Positions 1-9,034 are shown, counted from the first letter of the stretch. The stretch is 15,000 nt of DNA from Theodoxus fluviatilis (GCA_034096865.1 JAWQFJ010008515.1:10001-25000), one strand, 5' to 3'. Made by a program: numbers and translations. Notes: a model not told the origin generated them from the sequence alone.

Positions 1-249
1 TGAGGTAAACGTCGAAAGTAAACTAGACACTGCAGCGTCAGTCTACATTCTTGTAAGTAGTTTTCCTATAATTATGTTCAAACTGACGTGTTCGCTAAAA
101 TATTTCTAATGGAGCTTAACACTCCACAAACACCGAAACACGATTTTCTCAAGAGTGTTTCATGTCGCTAATTAATTCATCATTTCTCTCAAAATGGTAT
201 GGCATTACGCGACATTTTCGTTCCAATTAATGATTTGTAATTTAGCTGA

Positions 250-275
250 TCTCTGTCTCTGTCTCTGTCTCTGTC

Positions 276-364
<89 letters not shown>

Positions 365-389
365 GTCTCTCTCTCTGTCTCTCTCTCTG

Positions 390-438
<49 letters not shown>
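250..438 (+). repeat. Compound CT / CTGTCT / AT microsatellite (left copy)
   Basis: The order is CTGTCT-type hexamers, a pure CT run, about 16 AT units (331-362), a mixed CTGTCTCT section, and a second CT run. It directly abuts the LINE remnant at 441. The outer 249 bases (1-249) are unique DNA with no gene that I can see. Confidence 0.95.
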
Positions 439-440
<2 letters not shown>

Positions 441-1103
441 GGTAGATACCCCTTGTATATACACGCTGCAATGCGAGCGGTTAAATACTGGCTACGGGTC
501 TCTAAAATGTCAGATGACAGACTGCCCAAGCATGCATATACCTTGCTGCTAAAATAAAATGTTTTAGACAAGATGAATTGGACACTATCATGTGTATACA
601 AATGGTGGAACAAACAATGAGAAGGGTTTTAGCAGGGCGCTCAGACAAAGACTACGTGACTGCTACCAACAAGAATGGAGCACGAAACTTAACGACAGTG
701 ACCAGTTTACATTCTACAGATCCTTCAAACGGAAGCTAGACCTCGAAAGCTATCTAAATTATATAAACGTAAAAAAGTTCAGGGACGCATTTGTGCGCTT
801 TCGCTTAAGATGCAACGCCCTCAAAGCAAACCAAAAGAATGAACACATCTGGGAGAAAGAATGTCCATTTTGTAAAAAATATGAAAATGAAGTCTTTTTT
901 AATTCACTGCCATGCGTATGATGATTTGAGGGCCAAATAATACATTATTCTTAAAACATTTGCAGTAGGCAAAGTATACAGAGATGACGTACTTGGTCAA
1001 TGGACATGATGTAACTAAAACACGAGATGTTGCTATGTATGTATTTTATGCTTTTAAACTTTGCATCGAAAAGCTAGAAAGTTCTCCAGATGTTTATGTA
1101 TAG
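441..1103 (+). pseudogene. Broken C-terminal region of a non-LTR retrotransposon (LINE) reverse transcriptase protein, left copy
   Basis: Four pieces in three frames read like the region that follows the reverse transcriptase domain in LINE proteins abundant in mollusc genomes. Piece one (441-557) includes SKMSDDRLPKHAYTLLLK and ends at a stop at 555. Piece two (592-921, the longest open stretch) has RQRLRDCYQQEW, FRDAFVRFRLRCNAL and a CPFC pair at 862-873. Piece three (from 905) supplies the following His-Cys and AYDDLR, then a stop at 938. Piece four (1008-1103) has VAMYVFYAFKL and the natural stop at 1101. CPFC plus HC resembles the zinc-knuckle-like motif of such tails. At least three frameshifts and two premature stops make it non-functional. 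No endonuclease or polymerase domain is present. The family call rests on motif memory, not a search, and I do not assign a clade. Confidence 0.72.
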
Positions 1104-1211
1104 TCACTCATATACTATTGAATTTTGCTGTTCATTGTCAAAGGAATCTACAAAGAAGACATTTTGAAATGGGAATGCACGATTAATTTTAATGCAATGT
1201 ATCATACTGCG

Positions 1212-1220
1212 GTTTTTTTT

Positions 1221-1292
<72 letters not shown>

Positions 1293-1390
1293 GCTTTTTT
1301 TCCCTTTCTTTCTTGCTTTCTTTCTTTTTCTTTCTTTCTCTCTTTCTTTCTTGCTTTCTTTATCTTTCTTTCTTGCTTTCTTTCTTTCTT
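1212..1390 (+). repeat. TTTC-type polypyrimidine array (left)
   Basis: A near-pure TTTC tandem run of about 80 bases is followed by degenerate copies broken by TTGC and TTTTTCCC. It sits inside the LINE 3' UTR. The low-complexity Phe/Ser/Leu reading frames across it are products of the repeat. Confidence 0.95.
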
Positions 1391-1558
1391 AATGACAGTC
1401 TGCGTGCTGTAGTACGTTGATGTAGACGCCATATTTATATTGATTGCAATTTTCAAAATACTTGGGAGCGATCGCTCTTGTCTGTGTTACATTGCCTGTT
1501 TGTGCTTCTATTTGTATGAAAAATGGGTCGTCGGATTTGGTGGAGTCGTTGATCAATC

Positions 1559-1560
<2 letters not shown>

Positions 1561-1638
<78 letters not shown>
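1561..1638 (+). repeat. CT dinucleotide array (left)
   Basis: About 38 CT units run into a short CGCGCG-containing flank. Confidence 0.97.
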
Positions 1639-1641
<3 letters not shown>

Positions 1642-1976
1642 CGCGCGCCTTGGGTCGTGTACATGTATTTTAGCTTTGAAGCATGTTTAAAGCTTACTTT
1701 ACTAAATGTAAATAACATGTCCCCGTATGTTTTCATCGCTCGTACACCTCAGAGTGACAAGTGTTTTAAAACTGTACATATGCTTCTTATCAGTTTGGGC
1801 TCTGTGAGAGCTACTTTTGATGTGGCACGGACGCTACAGACTATGTGTTTCAACCAGTTGTGAGGATAAAAAAGTTTCTTTTAGTTGTGAGATGCTAAAA
1901 GTGTCAATCTCTACTGTATTGTTTTACGTAATACTGTACATAACATGTTTTAACTGTCAGATGGGTCGTCGGCCGA

Positions 1977-1998
1977 AATAAACAATCAATCAATCTGT
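1977..1998 (+). promoter_or_regulatory. AATAAA and CAAT-repeat tail of the LINE (left)
   Basis: AATAAA at 1977-1982 is followed at once by CAATCAATCAAT, which then turns into TCTG repeats. This fits a LINE 3' terminus whose short-repeat tail later expanded. Use as a polyadenylation signal is inference. Confidence 0.5.
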
Positions 1999-2029
1999 CT
2001 GTCTGTCTGTCCGTCTGTCTGTCCGTCTC

Positions 2030-2109
<80 letters not shown>

Positions 2110-2281
2110 ACTCTGTGTGTGAATGTGTATATGTGTGTGTTTGTGTGTGTGTGTGTCTGTGTGTCTGTGTGTGTGTGTGTGTGTATGTGTGTGTATGTGT
2201 GTGTGTCTGTGTGTGTGTGTGTGTATGTGTGTGTGTCTGTGTGTCTGTGTGTGTGTGTGTGTGCGTGTGTATGTGTGTGTG
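1993..2281 (+). repeat. TCTG array followed by TG array (left)
   Basis: TCTG/TCCG tetramers (to about 2098), a short CT run, then TG dinucleotides with regular TATG and TCTG interruptions. The array begins without a gap from the LINE CAAT tail. Confidence 0.95.
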
Positions 2282-2291
2282 TGAGAGAGAG

Positions 2292-3995
2292 GGCCATTAT
2301 GTGTGGGATACGTTTGTCTTTGCAGTGTGTGCATCACCTAGGTTTTTTTGTTTTGTGCAAATGACTTGATTAGTTTTCACATAATCGCTTGTCTCAAATG
2401 ATAACAAACTCAGCAAGTTCCACGCACGGTGTCAACTGTTTAAAAGTAATTGTCACGTGACATCTAATCGTATTCGTTTCAGGGTATATGTTGCGAAAAA
2501 AATGTCATGATGCATAAAATCTTGAGAAGGCTGTTTAACAAACCAGTCACTAAGTTTTACCAAATCAAATCCCTTGAAAATAAACCATTTCGTGAAGTGT
2601 GAGAAGTTGTCTTTCTCCTGCCAACTTTCACTGCCCACAGGGAGGACAAATTGAGACAGCCCTGTTCTTAACCCTACCCTCAAGTGGGAAATGTGATAGA
2701 GTGTGTAGGAGTGCTAGCTCCATCATATGAAGGCGTGTGCTTCAATATGTCACGCGGAAATGTGACAGTGACACTGGAGGCACTCCGCGAACACACGGAG
2801 CGCAACCCTGCTGAATCTCCAGGGAACGCAGCGTCTGGAAGCTCAGGGAAGACAGTCAACTTTGACCTTTCCCTGGTCGCATAGCAGCCTCAGTGTTGTC
2901 TCGGCGAAGCAGAGCCGGAAATTGACGAGCAAGATGACAGATATTTTTTTTTTGGCGTGGCCCTGTCTGGGTGGAGGCTTACCGAGGGTGCCAGGCAGAA
3001 TCGGGGCTCAGACGTGGGGAAGGCGTCTTCTGTCTTCGAGGAAATGGCGCTTTAAATCGAAGACGATCGTTGTTTTCATGCCACTCTTCCTCGCAACTCA
3101 TCTCGTTTTGCAAACTCCCTTGTGGCGTGCTACAACGCGCAGTCTACAACTTCCAGTTCTTGGTCGTGAGTTACACCAAAGACAATTAATCTTGTTTGCG
3201 AAGACGCGTTAAAAACGTATGAAATGAGGTTAACTAGAACATTTTCTGAGAAGAAAAAAAAGCTCACTTGCAGGTTTTATTTTGTCTTCTGTGCATGACA
3301 AAGAATTCTAAGTATAAAATTCAATATACACTCCATCTTACACCGTTATCAGTGGTCTTTGTTTTAACATTAAAAATACATTTTGACAGAGGATTTGAGA
3401 CTGTTTTCCATGTTGTGTCGACACTGATAGAAAATGGTCATGAAGCAGTCTTCTTGTCTCTGAGTTTCGTTCCCTCCCCCAACGCGATGTAAAGTCGGAG
3501 AGAGCGCCATAGAGTCATTATGTAACGTGCTTTGATGGTCAAAAGTGCAATTTTCTCACCAGAGTTTTAAAGCAACAGACAAGTTTCACAGCATGATGTC
3601 GTTTGAAAGATGTGACTCTGAAAAGTGAGAGAAGCAGACGTAACATTGCAAGAATTCTTCACCTGAAATAACGCAGCCGGTATTTACCGTGCCTCCTCTA
3701 GCATGTCTGACTATCCCTTAGACGCAGGCAGCTTTGGTTCGTTATCTCTCTCGTGACTTTTAGATTAGCTAGAACTGGCGAGGAAAAATACTAAAAGCTG
3801 ACAAAGTGCACTTGATTATTTTTAAGCACTCTGAAAATGACTTCATTCTTATAACTTTTCAAGTCGTTTGACTGTAACAAGGTTAATCATCACAATTCCC
3901 AATTTGTTTCTAAAGAGACTCTGATTCCGGATTATCTCATTATTAATCCGGCGAGATGTTGAGAGTACTTCTGTGTTACGAGCTAAAAAAGATAA

Positions 3996-3996
<1 letters not shown>
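2292..3996. other. Unique block without a recognisable gene (left)
   Basis: About 1.7 kb of balanced-composition DNA. Small open frames exist (for example 2453-2683 minus, 2684-2884 plus, 3268-3492 plus), but none exceeds about 116 codons or shows a domain I know. I see no clear exon structure. A run of ten T bases lies near 2944. The block is nearly identical between arms: noted differences are a small cluster near 2341-2360, one T in a run near 3113, and a two-base change near 3480. The preserved ORFs simply reflect recent copying. Confidence 0.7.
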
Positions 3997-4032
<36 letters not shown>

Positions 4033-4302
4033 CGCGCGCGCGTGTGTGTGTGCGTGTGTGTGTGTGTGTGAGTATGTGTGCATGTTTTTATGTATGTATG
4101 TATGTATGTATGTATGTATGTATGTATGTATGTATGTATGTATGTATGTATGTATGTATGTATGTATGTATGTATGTATGTATGTACGTACGTACGTACG
4201 TACGTACGTATGTATGTATGTATGTATGTATGTATGTATGTATGTATGTATGTATGTATGTATGTATGTATGTATGTATGTATGTATGTATGTATGTATG
4301 TA

Positions 4303-4334
<32 letters not shown>

Positions 4335-4353
4335 TGTGTGTGTGCGTGTGTGT
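3997..4353 (+). repeat. TG / TATG array with a TACG core (left)
   Basis: A TG run with a CGCGCGCG interruption leads into about 24 TATG units (4089-4184), six TACG units (4185-4208), about 24 more TATG units (4209-4304), and a final TG run ending in G-rich DNA. The TACG core is self-complementary and holds six CpG sites in an otherwise CpG-poor tract. Confidence 0.97.
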
Positions 4354-4458
4354 GGGGGGTGGGTGGGTTGTGTGACTCATGCCACGGTGATGTTGATTTT
4401 TAAATTAAGAGAATGAGGTATTGCATTGATCTATAAACACACTATTTCCGCCTAAAGA

Positions 4459-4610
4459 TTGCTGCTACTACTACGTGCTACTGCGTAACTGTTACTACTA
4501 GGCTACTGCTACTCTGCTTGCTGCTGGCTTTGCTGCTTGCTGCTGGCTGCTAGTTGCGGCTGGCTGCTTGTTGCTGCTGCTGCTGTTGCTGCTGCTGCTT
4601 GCTGATGATG
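4459..4610 (+). repeat. CTG/CTA triplet array, irregular (left)
   Basis: Mostly CTG, CTA and TTG triplets, but broken about every ten bases by single extra or missing bases. The mirror array in the right arm is nearly perfect, so the irregularity is specific to this copy. Confidence 0.85.
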
Positions 4611-4687
4611 ATTACGACGACGACGACAATGACCATGACGACTACGACGACAATGACGATGAAGACTACGACGACGATTATAATGAT
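4602..4687 (+). repeat. GAT/GAC triplet block (left)
   Basis: GATGATGAT followed by GAC-rich imperfect triplets. It matches the right arm almost base for base over about 80 bases, unlike the arrays on either side. Confidence 0.85.
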
Positions 4688-4749
4688 GGTGGAGGTGGTG
4701 GTGGTGGCAGGAAAGCGGAGACGTGGTGATAGTGGTAGTAGTGGTGGTG

Positions 4750-5101
4750 GCTGTGTGGGGCCCAGTTGTAGTGGTGAGGGTTAGTAGGAATGGTGGTTGG
4801 TGGTGGGTGGTGCCAGTTGTACGTGGTGCCCAGCTTGTAGTGGTGCTAGTTTGTAGTGGTGAGGGGTAGTAGTAGTGGATGGTGGTGGTGTGCTATGTTG
4901 TAGTGGTGCTACATTTGGATGGTGTCTTAGGGTAGTAGTATGGGGTGGTGGTGATGGTGGTACCAGTTGTAGTGGTGGCTACCTGTAGTGGTGAGGGTAG
5001 TAGTAGTGGTGGTGGGTGGTGCTAGTTGTATTGTGGGCTACATGTAGTGGCGAGGGTAGTAAGTAGTGGTGGTGGTAGTGGGTGCTAATGTTTGATGTGA
5101 T
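4750..5101 (+). repeat. GGT-rich minisatellite, about five copies (left arm only)
   Basis: A unit of very roughly 65-75 bases recurs. Each starts with a CCAGTTGTAGTGGTG-like string and continues with CTAC, TGTAGTGGTGAGGG, then TAGTAGTAGTGG. Starts lie near 4760, 4811, 4891, 4961 and 5021, with a degenerate sixth near 5085. The right arm keeps a single copy of the same motif near 8325-8370. This accounts for most of the 500-base length difference between arms. Confidence 0.75.
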
Positions 5102-5310
5102 GGTTAGTAGTGGTGTTGTTGGTGTTGTTGTTGTTGTTGTTGGTTGGTGGTGGTGGTGGTGATGGTGGTGGTGGTGGTGTTGGTGGTGGTGGTGGTGGTG
5201 GTGGCGGTGGTGGTGGTGGCGGTGGTGGTGGTGGGTGGTGGTGGTGGTGGTGATGGTGGCGGTGATGGTGGCGGCGGTGGTGGTGGTGGTGGTGGTGGTG
5301 GTGGTGGTGG
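5102..5310 (+). repeat. GGT triplet array (left)
   Basis: Nearly pure GGT with occasional GAT, GTT and GGC triplets. Poly-Val, poly-Gly and poly-Pro/His frames across it are repeat artefacts. Confidence 0.95.
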
Positions 5311-5728
5311 TAAATATGACTCATGAAGCCCGATGGCATGAGTTTTCATGAGCCTGCGCCTGCCGATGGTGAACATATAAAAAAACTAAAGTGATGCAGC
5401 GATCAAAGGGCTGGATGGAGCTTCTAAGCAACAACGTTTTGCTGCATAATGCCATGGGGTGAAATCCTCTCTTCTTTTTGACCTGGAAGCTAAAAGGTCA
5501 GAATTTTCTTTTTGGTTTGGAAGGAGTCAGCTGCGTCGATTGTCTTGTTGTCTTGAATCCCCAGCATGGAGAGTGAGGCCGAGGCTCCGCGGAAAAACGG
5601 CGTTCCTTCTCTTATCCCGAATGGCGCGTTTCCTGTCTGACTGCCATCCTGTCTGCGCTGAAAGAGAGCAGAGCTGAGGGACACTGAGGCGCCTGGGAAA
5701 GCAGATTGCTGTGAGATGTTTGGAGCAT
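5311..5728 (+). other. Semi-unique block next to the axis (left)
   Basis: About 0.4 kb of non-repetitive DNA between the GGT and GGA arrays. It aligns to 7843-8257 in reverse, but with many one- to few-base indels and substitutions. An example is a GTTTTGC versus GTTGC difference near 5437. Small ORFs are not preserved between arms, so I see no gene. Confidence 0.75.
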
Positions 5729-6567
5729 AGAGGAGGAGGAGGAGAAGGAAGGGGAGTGAGGAGGAGGAGGGAAAGGGGAGGAGGAGGAGGAGGAAGGGGA
5801 GGAGGGGAGGAGGAGGAGGAGGAGGAGGAGGAGGAGGAGGGAGGAGGAGGGAAGGAGTAGGGTGAGATGGGAGGAGAGAGGAAGGAGGAGGAGAAGGAGG
5901 AGGAGGGAAGGGAAGAAGAAGGAGGGGGAGGTGGGAGGAGGGGAGGAGGAGGAGGGAGGAGAAATGGGAGGAGGAGGAAGGGGGAGTGAGGAGAGAGGAG
6001 AGGAAGGAGGTAGAGGAGGATGGAGGAGGAGGAGGAGGAGAGGGGGGGGGGAGGAAGAGGGGAGTACGAGGAGGAGAGGAGGAGGAGTGAGGAGGAGGTG
6101 GAGGAGGAGGAGGGGAGGAGGACGGATGGGAGTGAGGAGGAATGAGTCGGAAGGTGGAGGATGAGGATGTGGAGGAGGAGGAGAGGGAGGAGAGGAGGAG
6201 GGAAGGCGAGGGGAGAAGGAGGAGGAAGGATGAGGAGAAGGAGGAAGGCGAGGCATGGATGGCGGGTGAAGGAGGAGGGACGAGGAAGGAGGAGGAGGAG
6301 GAGGAGGAGGAAGGAGGAGGAGCAGGAGGAGGAGTAGGAGGAGGAGAAGAGGAGGAGGTGAGGAAGGAGGAGGAGGGGGAGGGAGGAGGAAAGAGTGAGG
6401 TAGGGAGAGAAGGAAGGGGTAAAGGGGTAGGAGGGGGAGAAGGAGGGGAAGGAGGAATGGGAGGAGGAGGAGGAGGAGGAGGAAGGGAGGAGTGAGGGGC
6501 GTGAGGAGAGAGGAGGAGACGGCGGAGAGGGAGAGGTGTAGCAGAAGTAGGAAGAGGAGGAGGGGAG
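5729..6567 (+). repeat. GGA polypurine tract (left)
   Basis: Over 800 bases, almost wholly purine on the plus strand. It is built of GGA with GAA, AGG and G-run variants, including a nine-G run near 6043-6051. Poly-Glu/Arg/Gly frames and their Ser/Pro/Leu complements are artefacts of composition. Confidence 0.95.
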
Positions 6568-6905
6568 CTTAAGATGTAGGGGTAGAAGGATTTTGACGCG
6601 AACGTAGGAGGGCGGTATTAGGATGGGCGGAGGAGGTGGAGGCGGCGGAGGCGAGTAGGGAGTGCGGCTGCGGCGTGAGTTAGTGCAGGCGGAGGAGTGA
6701 GGATGGGGGCGCTATTAGGGTCGGAGAGGGGCAGAGTCAATGGAAGAGGAGTGGACATTCGTCGGAGGTATATGCGAGCGGAGCGCGGACGTGATCGGAT
6801 GAGGAGGTGGGAGGATGATGCGGCTGGGGATGTCAGAGGAGAATTGAGACGAATTTGCAATCTCTCCTCCCCACCACAACGGGGCCTGGCTGGCCAGCTA
6901 CGAGA
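6568..6905. other. Unpaired spacer at the palindrome axis
   Basis: About 340 bases lie between the GGA tract and the TCC tract. The sequence is purine-rich and still echoes GGA/GGC triplets, but with many scattered C and T bases. The purine-to-pyrimidine strand switch falls near 6850-6890. I find no partner for it in either arm and no recognisable gene. It could be a true spacer between inverted copies, or poor-quality consensus at a fold-back turn. Confidence 0.6.
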
Positions 6906-7842
6906 TTTCCCCTTCTTCTCCCCATTCTCCTCCTCCTCCTCCTCCCTCCTCCTCCTCCTCCTCCTCCTCCTCCTCCTCCTCCTTCTCCTCCCTCCTCCTC
7001 CTCCTCCTCCATCCTCCCTCCTACTCCTCCTCCTCCTCCTCCTCCTCTCCTCCTCCTCCTCCTCTTCCTCCTTCTCCCCCTCCTTCTACCCCTTCTTCTT
7101 CCCCTCCTCCTCTTCCTCTTCTTCCTCCTTCTCCCTCTCCCTCTCCTCCTCCTCCTCCTCCTCCTCTCCTCCTCCTACCTCCTCCTCCTCCTCCATTCCT
7201 CCTCCCCTTCCCTTTCTCCCCCTCCTTCTCCCCCATCCTTCTCCTCCTTCCCCTCTTCCTCCTCCTTCCTCTCCTCCTCTTCTTCCCCTCCTCCCTCTTG
7301 CCTTCCTCCTCCTCCTCCTCCTCCTCCTCCTTCCTCTCCTCCTCCTGCACCTCCTCCTCCTCCTCCTCCTCCTCCTCCTCCCCCTCCTCCTCCTCCTACC
7401 TCTTCCCTTCCGCTTCTCCTCCTCTTCCTCCTCCTCCTCCGCCTCCTCCTCCCTCCTACCTCCTCCTATCTCCTCCTCCTCCTCCTCCTCGCTTCTCCTC
7501 CTCCTCCTTCTCCCCCTCTCCCCCCCCTCTCCTCCTCTCCCTCCCCGCCTCCTCCTCCTCCTCCTCCTCCTCCTCTCTTCTCCTCTCCCTTCCTCCTCAT
7601 CCCCTTTCTCCTCCTCCTCCTCCTCCGCCTCCATCCTCCTCCTTCTCCCCCTTCCTCCTCCTCCTCCTTCTCCTCCTTCCCTGTCCTTCTCCGTCCTCCT
7701 TCTCCCCTCTCCTTCCCCTCACTCCTCCTCCTCCTCTCCTCCTCCTCCTCCTCCTCCTCCATCCTCCTCTCTCCCTTCTCCTCCTCCTTCTTCCCCTTCT
7801 CCTCCTCCTCCTCCTCCCTTCTTCTCCTCCCCTCCTCTTGCT
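6906..7842 (-). repeat. TCC polypyrimidine tract (right)
   Basis: Over 900 bases, almost wholly pyrimidine on the plus strand and of the complementary type to the left GGA tract. The longest open frames in the window (6697-7995 and 6855-8060) cross it. They consist of Ser, Pro and Leu runs with no globular part, so I do not call them genes. Confidence 0.95.
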
Positions 7843-8257
7843 CCACGATTATCTCACAGCAATCTGCTTTCCCGCGCCTCCAGAGTGGGGTGCCCTGCGG
7901 GTCAGCTCTGCTCTCCTTTCACGCAGGACAGGATGGCAGTCAGACAGGAAACGCCGCCCATTCGGTTAAGAGAAGGACGCCGTTTTTCTCGCTGAGTCCT
8001 CGGCCCTCACTCTTCCATTCTGGGGGATTCACGACGTGTCAAGACAATCGACGCAGCTGATCCTTCAACCATAAAGAACAATTCTGACCTTTAGCTTCCA
8101 GGTCAAAAAGAAGGAGGATTTCACCCCATGGCTATGCAGCAACGTTGTTGCTTAGAATCCACCAGCCCTTTGATCGTGCCCTTTAGTTTTTTATATGTGC
8201 CCCACCGGCAGGCGCAGCTCATGAACACTCCTGCCCATCGGCTTCATGATCCATTTT
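7843..8257 (-). other. Semi-unique block next to the axis (right)
   Basis: Mirror of 5311-5728. It holds a string near 7875-7900 with no clear left partner. Both copies look irregular, so neither can be chosen as the cleaner version. No gene is recognised. Confidence 0.75.
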
Positions 8258-8416
8258 CCACCACCCACCCACAACACCAACCACCACCACCACCGTGCCC
8301 GCCACCATCACCGCCACCATCACTCACCACTACAACTGGCACCACCACCACCACCACTACTACCACTATCACCACGTCCTCCGCTTCCGCCACCACCACC
8401 ACCTCCACCATCATTA
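8258..8416 (-). repeat. CCA/CAC triplet array (right)
   Basis: Shorter mirror of the left GGT region. It contains one copy of the minisatellite unit that is expanded on the left. Confidence 0.93.
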
Positions 8417-8492
8417 TAATCGTCGTCGTAGTCTTCATCGTCATTGTCGTCGTAGTCGTCATGGTCATTGTCGTCGTCGTCGTCATCATCAT
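8417..8492 (-). repeat. GTC/ATC triplet block (right)
   Basis: Mirror of the left GAC/GAT block, nearly identical to it. Confidence 0.85.
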
Positions 8493-8524
<32 letters not shown>

Positions 8525-8525
8525 A

Positions 8526-8576
<51 letters not shown>

Positions 8577-8614
8577 CAGTAGCAGTAACAGTAGCAGTAG
8601 CAGTAGTAGCAGCA
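8493..8614 (-). repeat. CAG triplet array (right)
   Basis: A regular CAG array with CAA and TAG interruptions and no frame breaks. The open poly-Gln, poly-Ser and poly-Ala frames are all three readings of the same repeat, so I do not call a gene. Confidence 0.95.
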
Positions 8615-8716
8615 TCTTTAGGTGGAAATAGTGTTTTAGATCAATGCAATACCTCATTCTCTTAATTTAAAAATCAACATCACCGTGGCATGAGTCACAC
8701 AACCCACCCACCCCCC

Positions 8717-8736
8717 CACACACACGCACACACACA

Positions 8737-8768
<32 letters not shown>

Positions 8769-9034
8769 TACATACATACATACATACATACATACATACA
8801 TACATACATACATACATACATACATACATACATACATACATACATACATACATACATACATACGTACGTACGTACGTACGTACGTACATACATACATACA
8901 TACATACATACATACATACATACATACATACATACATACATACATACATACATACATACATACATACATACATACATAAAAACATGCACACATACTCACA
9001 CACACACACACACGCACACACACACGCGCGCGCG

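Larger units (their letters stand above)
441..1998 (+). mobile_element. 3' portion of a truncated LINE: coding remnant, 3' UTR and CAAT tail (left copy)
   Basis: The coding remnant (441-1103) is followed on the same strand by about 870 bases of UTR-like DNA, AATAAA at 1977-1982, and a short CAATCAATC tail. That order is typical of the 3' end of a LINE copied by target-primed reverse transcription. A TTTC array (1212-1390) and a CT array (1561-1638) interrupt the UTR. A 12-base string, ATGGGTCGTCGG, occurs twice (1523-1534 and 1961-1972). The 5' part is missing and the left limit is masked by the CT microsatellite. Whether coding remnant and tail belong to the same insertion is inference from order and strand. 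Confidence 0.55.
1..6567 (+). repeat. Left arm of a giant imperfect inverted repeat
   Basis: The whole stretch is found again in reverse complement in the right arm. Matched anchors are base 1 with 13062, 441 with 12623, 592 with 12472, 2453 with 10611, 3268 with 9797, 4381 with 8689, and 5701 with 7867. The sum of paired coordinates moves only from 13063 to 13070 over the outer 4.4 kb, then jumps to 13568 because the left arm carries about 500 extra bases of GGT-rich minisatellite. The first 249 bases and the LINE remnant are identical between arms as far as I compared them. The block nearest the axis is indel-rich. The arm begins at or beyond the window edge, so its true length is unknown. 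Confidence 0.95.

Noticed and set aside
1986..2337. Regularly spaced repeats resembling a CRISPR array or a tandem Cys/Val protein gene
   Set aside because: They are plain TCTG and TG microsatellites with no unique spacers. The Cys-Val frames reflect TGTGTG reading.
2452..2461. Ten-base palindrome GTCACGTGAC, an E-box-like site
   Set aside because: A single short match with no promoter context. It is expected now and then by chance.
2670..2684. AACCCTACCCTC string as a telomere-like remnant
   Set aside because: Only two imperfect units, with no tandem extension.
2453..3492. Small ORFs that are preserved in both arms (76, 66, 72 and 74 codons)
   Set aside because: Preservation follows from near-identical arms, not from purifying selection. 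There are no domains, and neighbouring frames overlap on both strands.
6697..8060. Two open frames of 432 and 401 codons across the TCC tract, and antisense Glu/Arg-rich frames
   Set aside because: They are runs of Ser, Pro and Leu (or Glu, Arg and Gly) forced by a stop-free triplet repeat. Several frames are open at once, with no globular part.
8244..8665. Poly-Gln, poly-Ser, poly-Ala and poly-Leu frames over the CAG array
   Set aside because: All frames are open because the repeat contains few stop triplets. The left-arm counterpart is frame-broken, so there is no evidence of selection on a protein.
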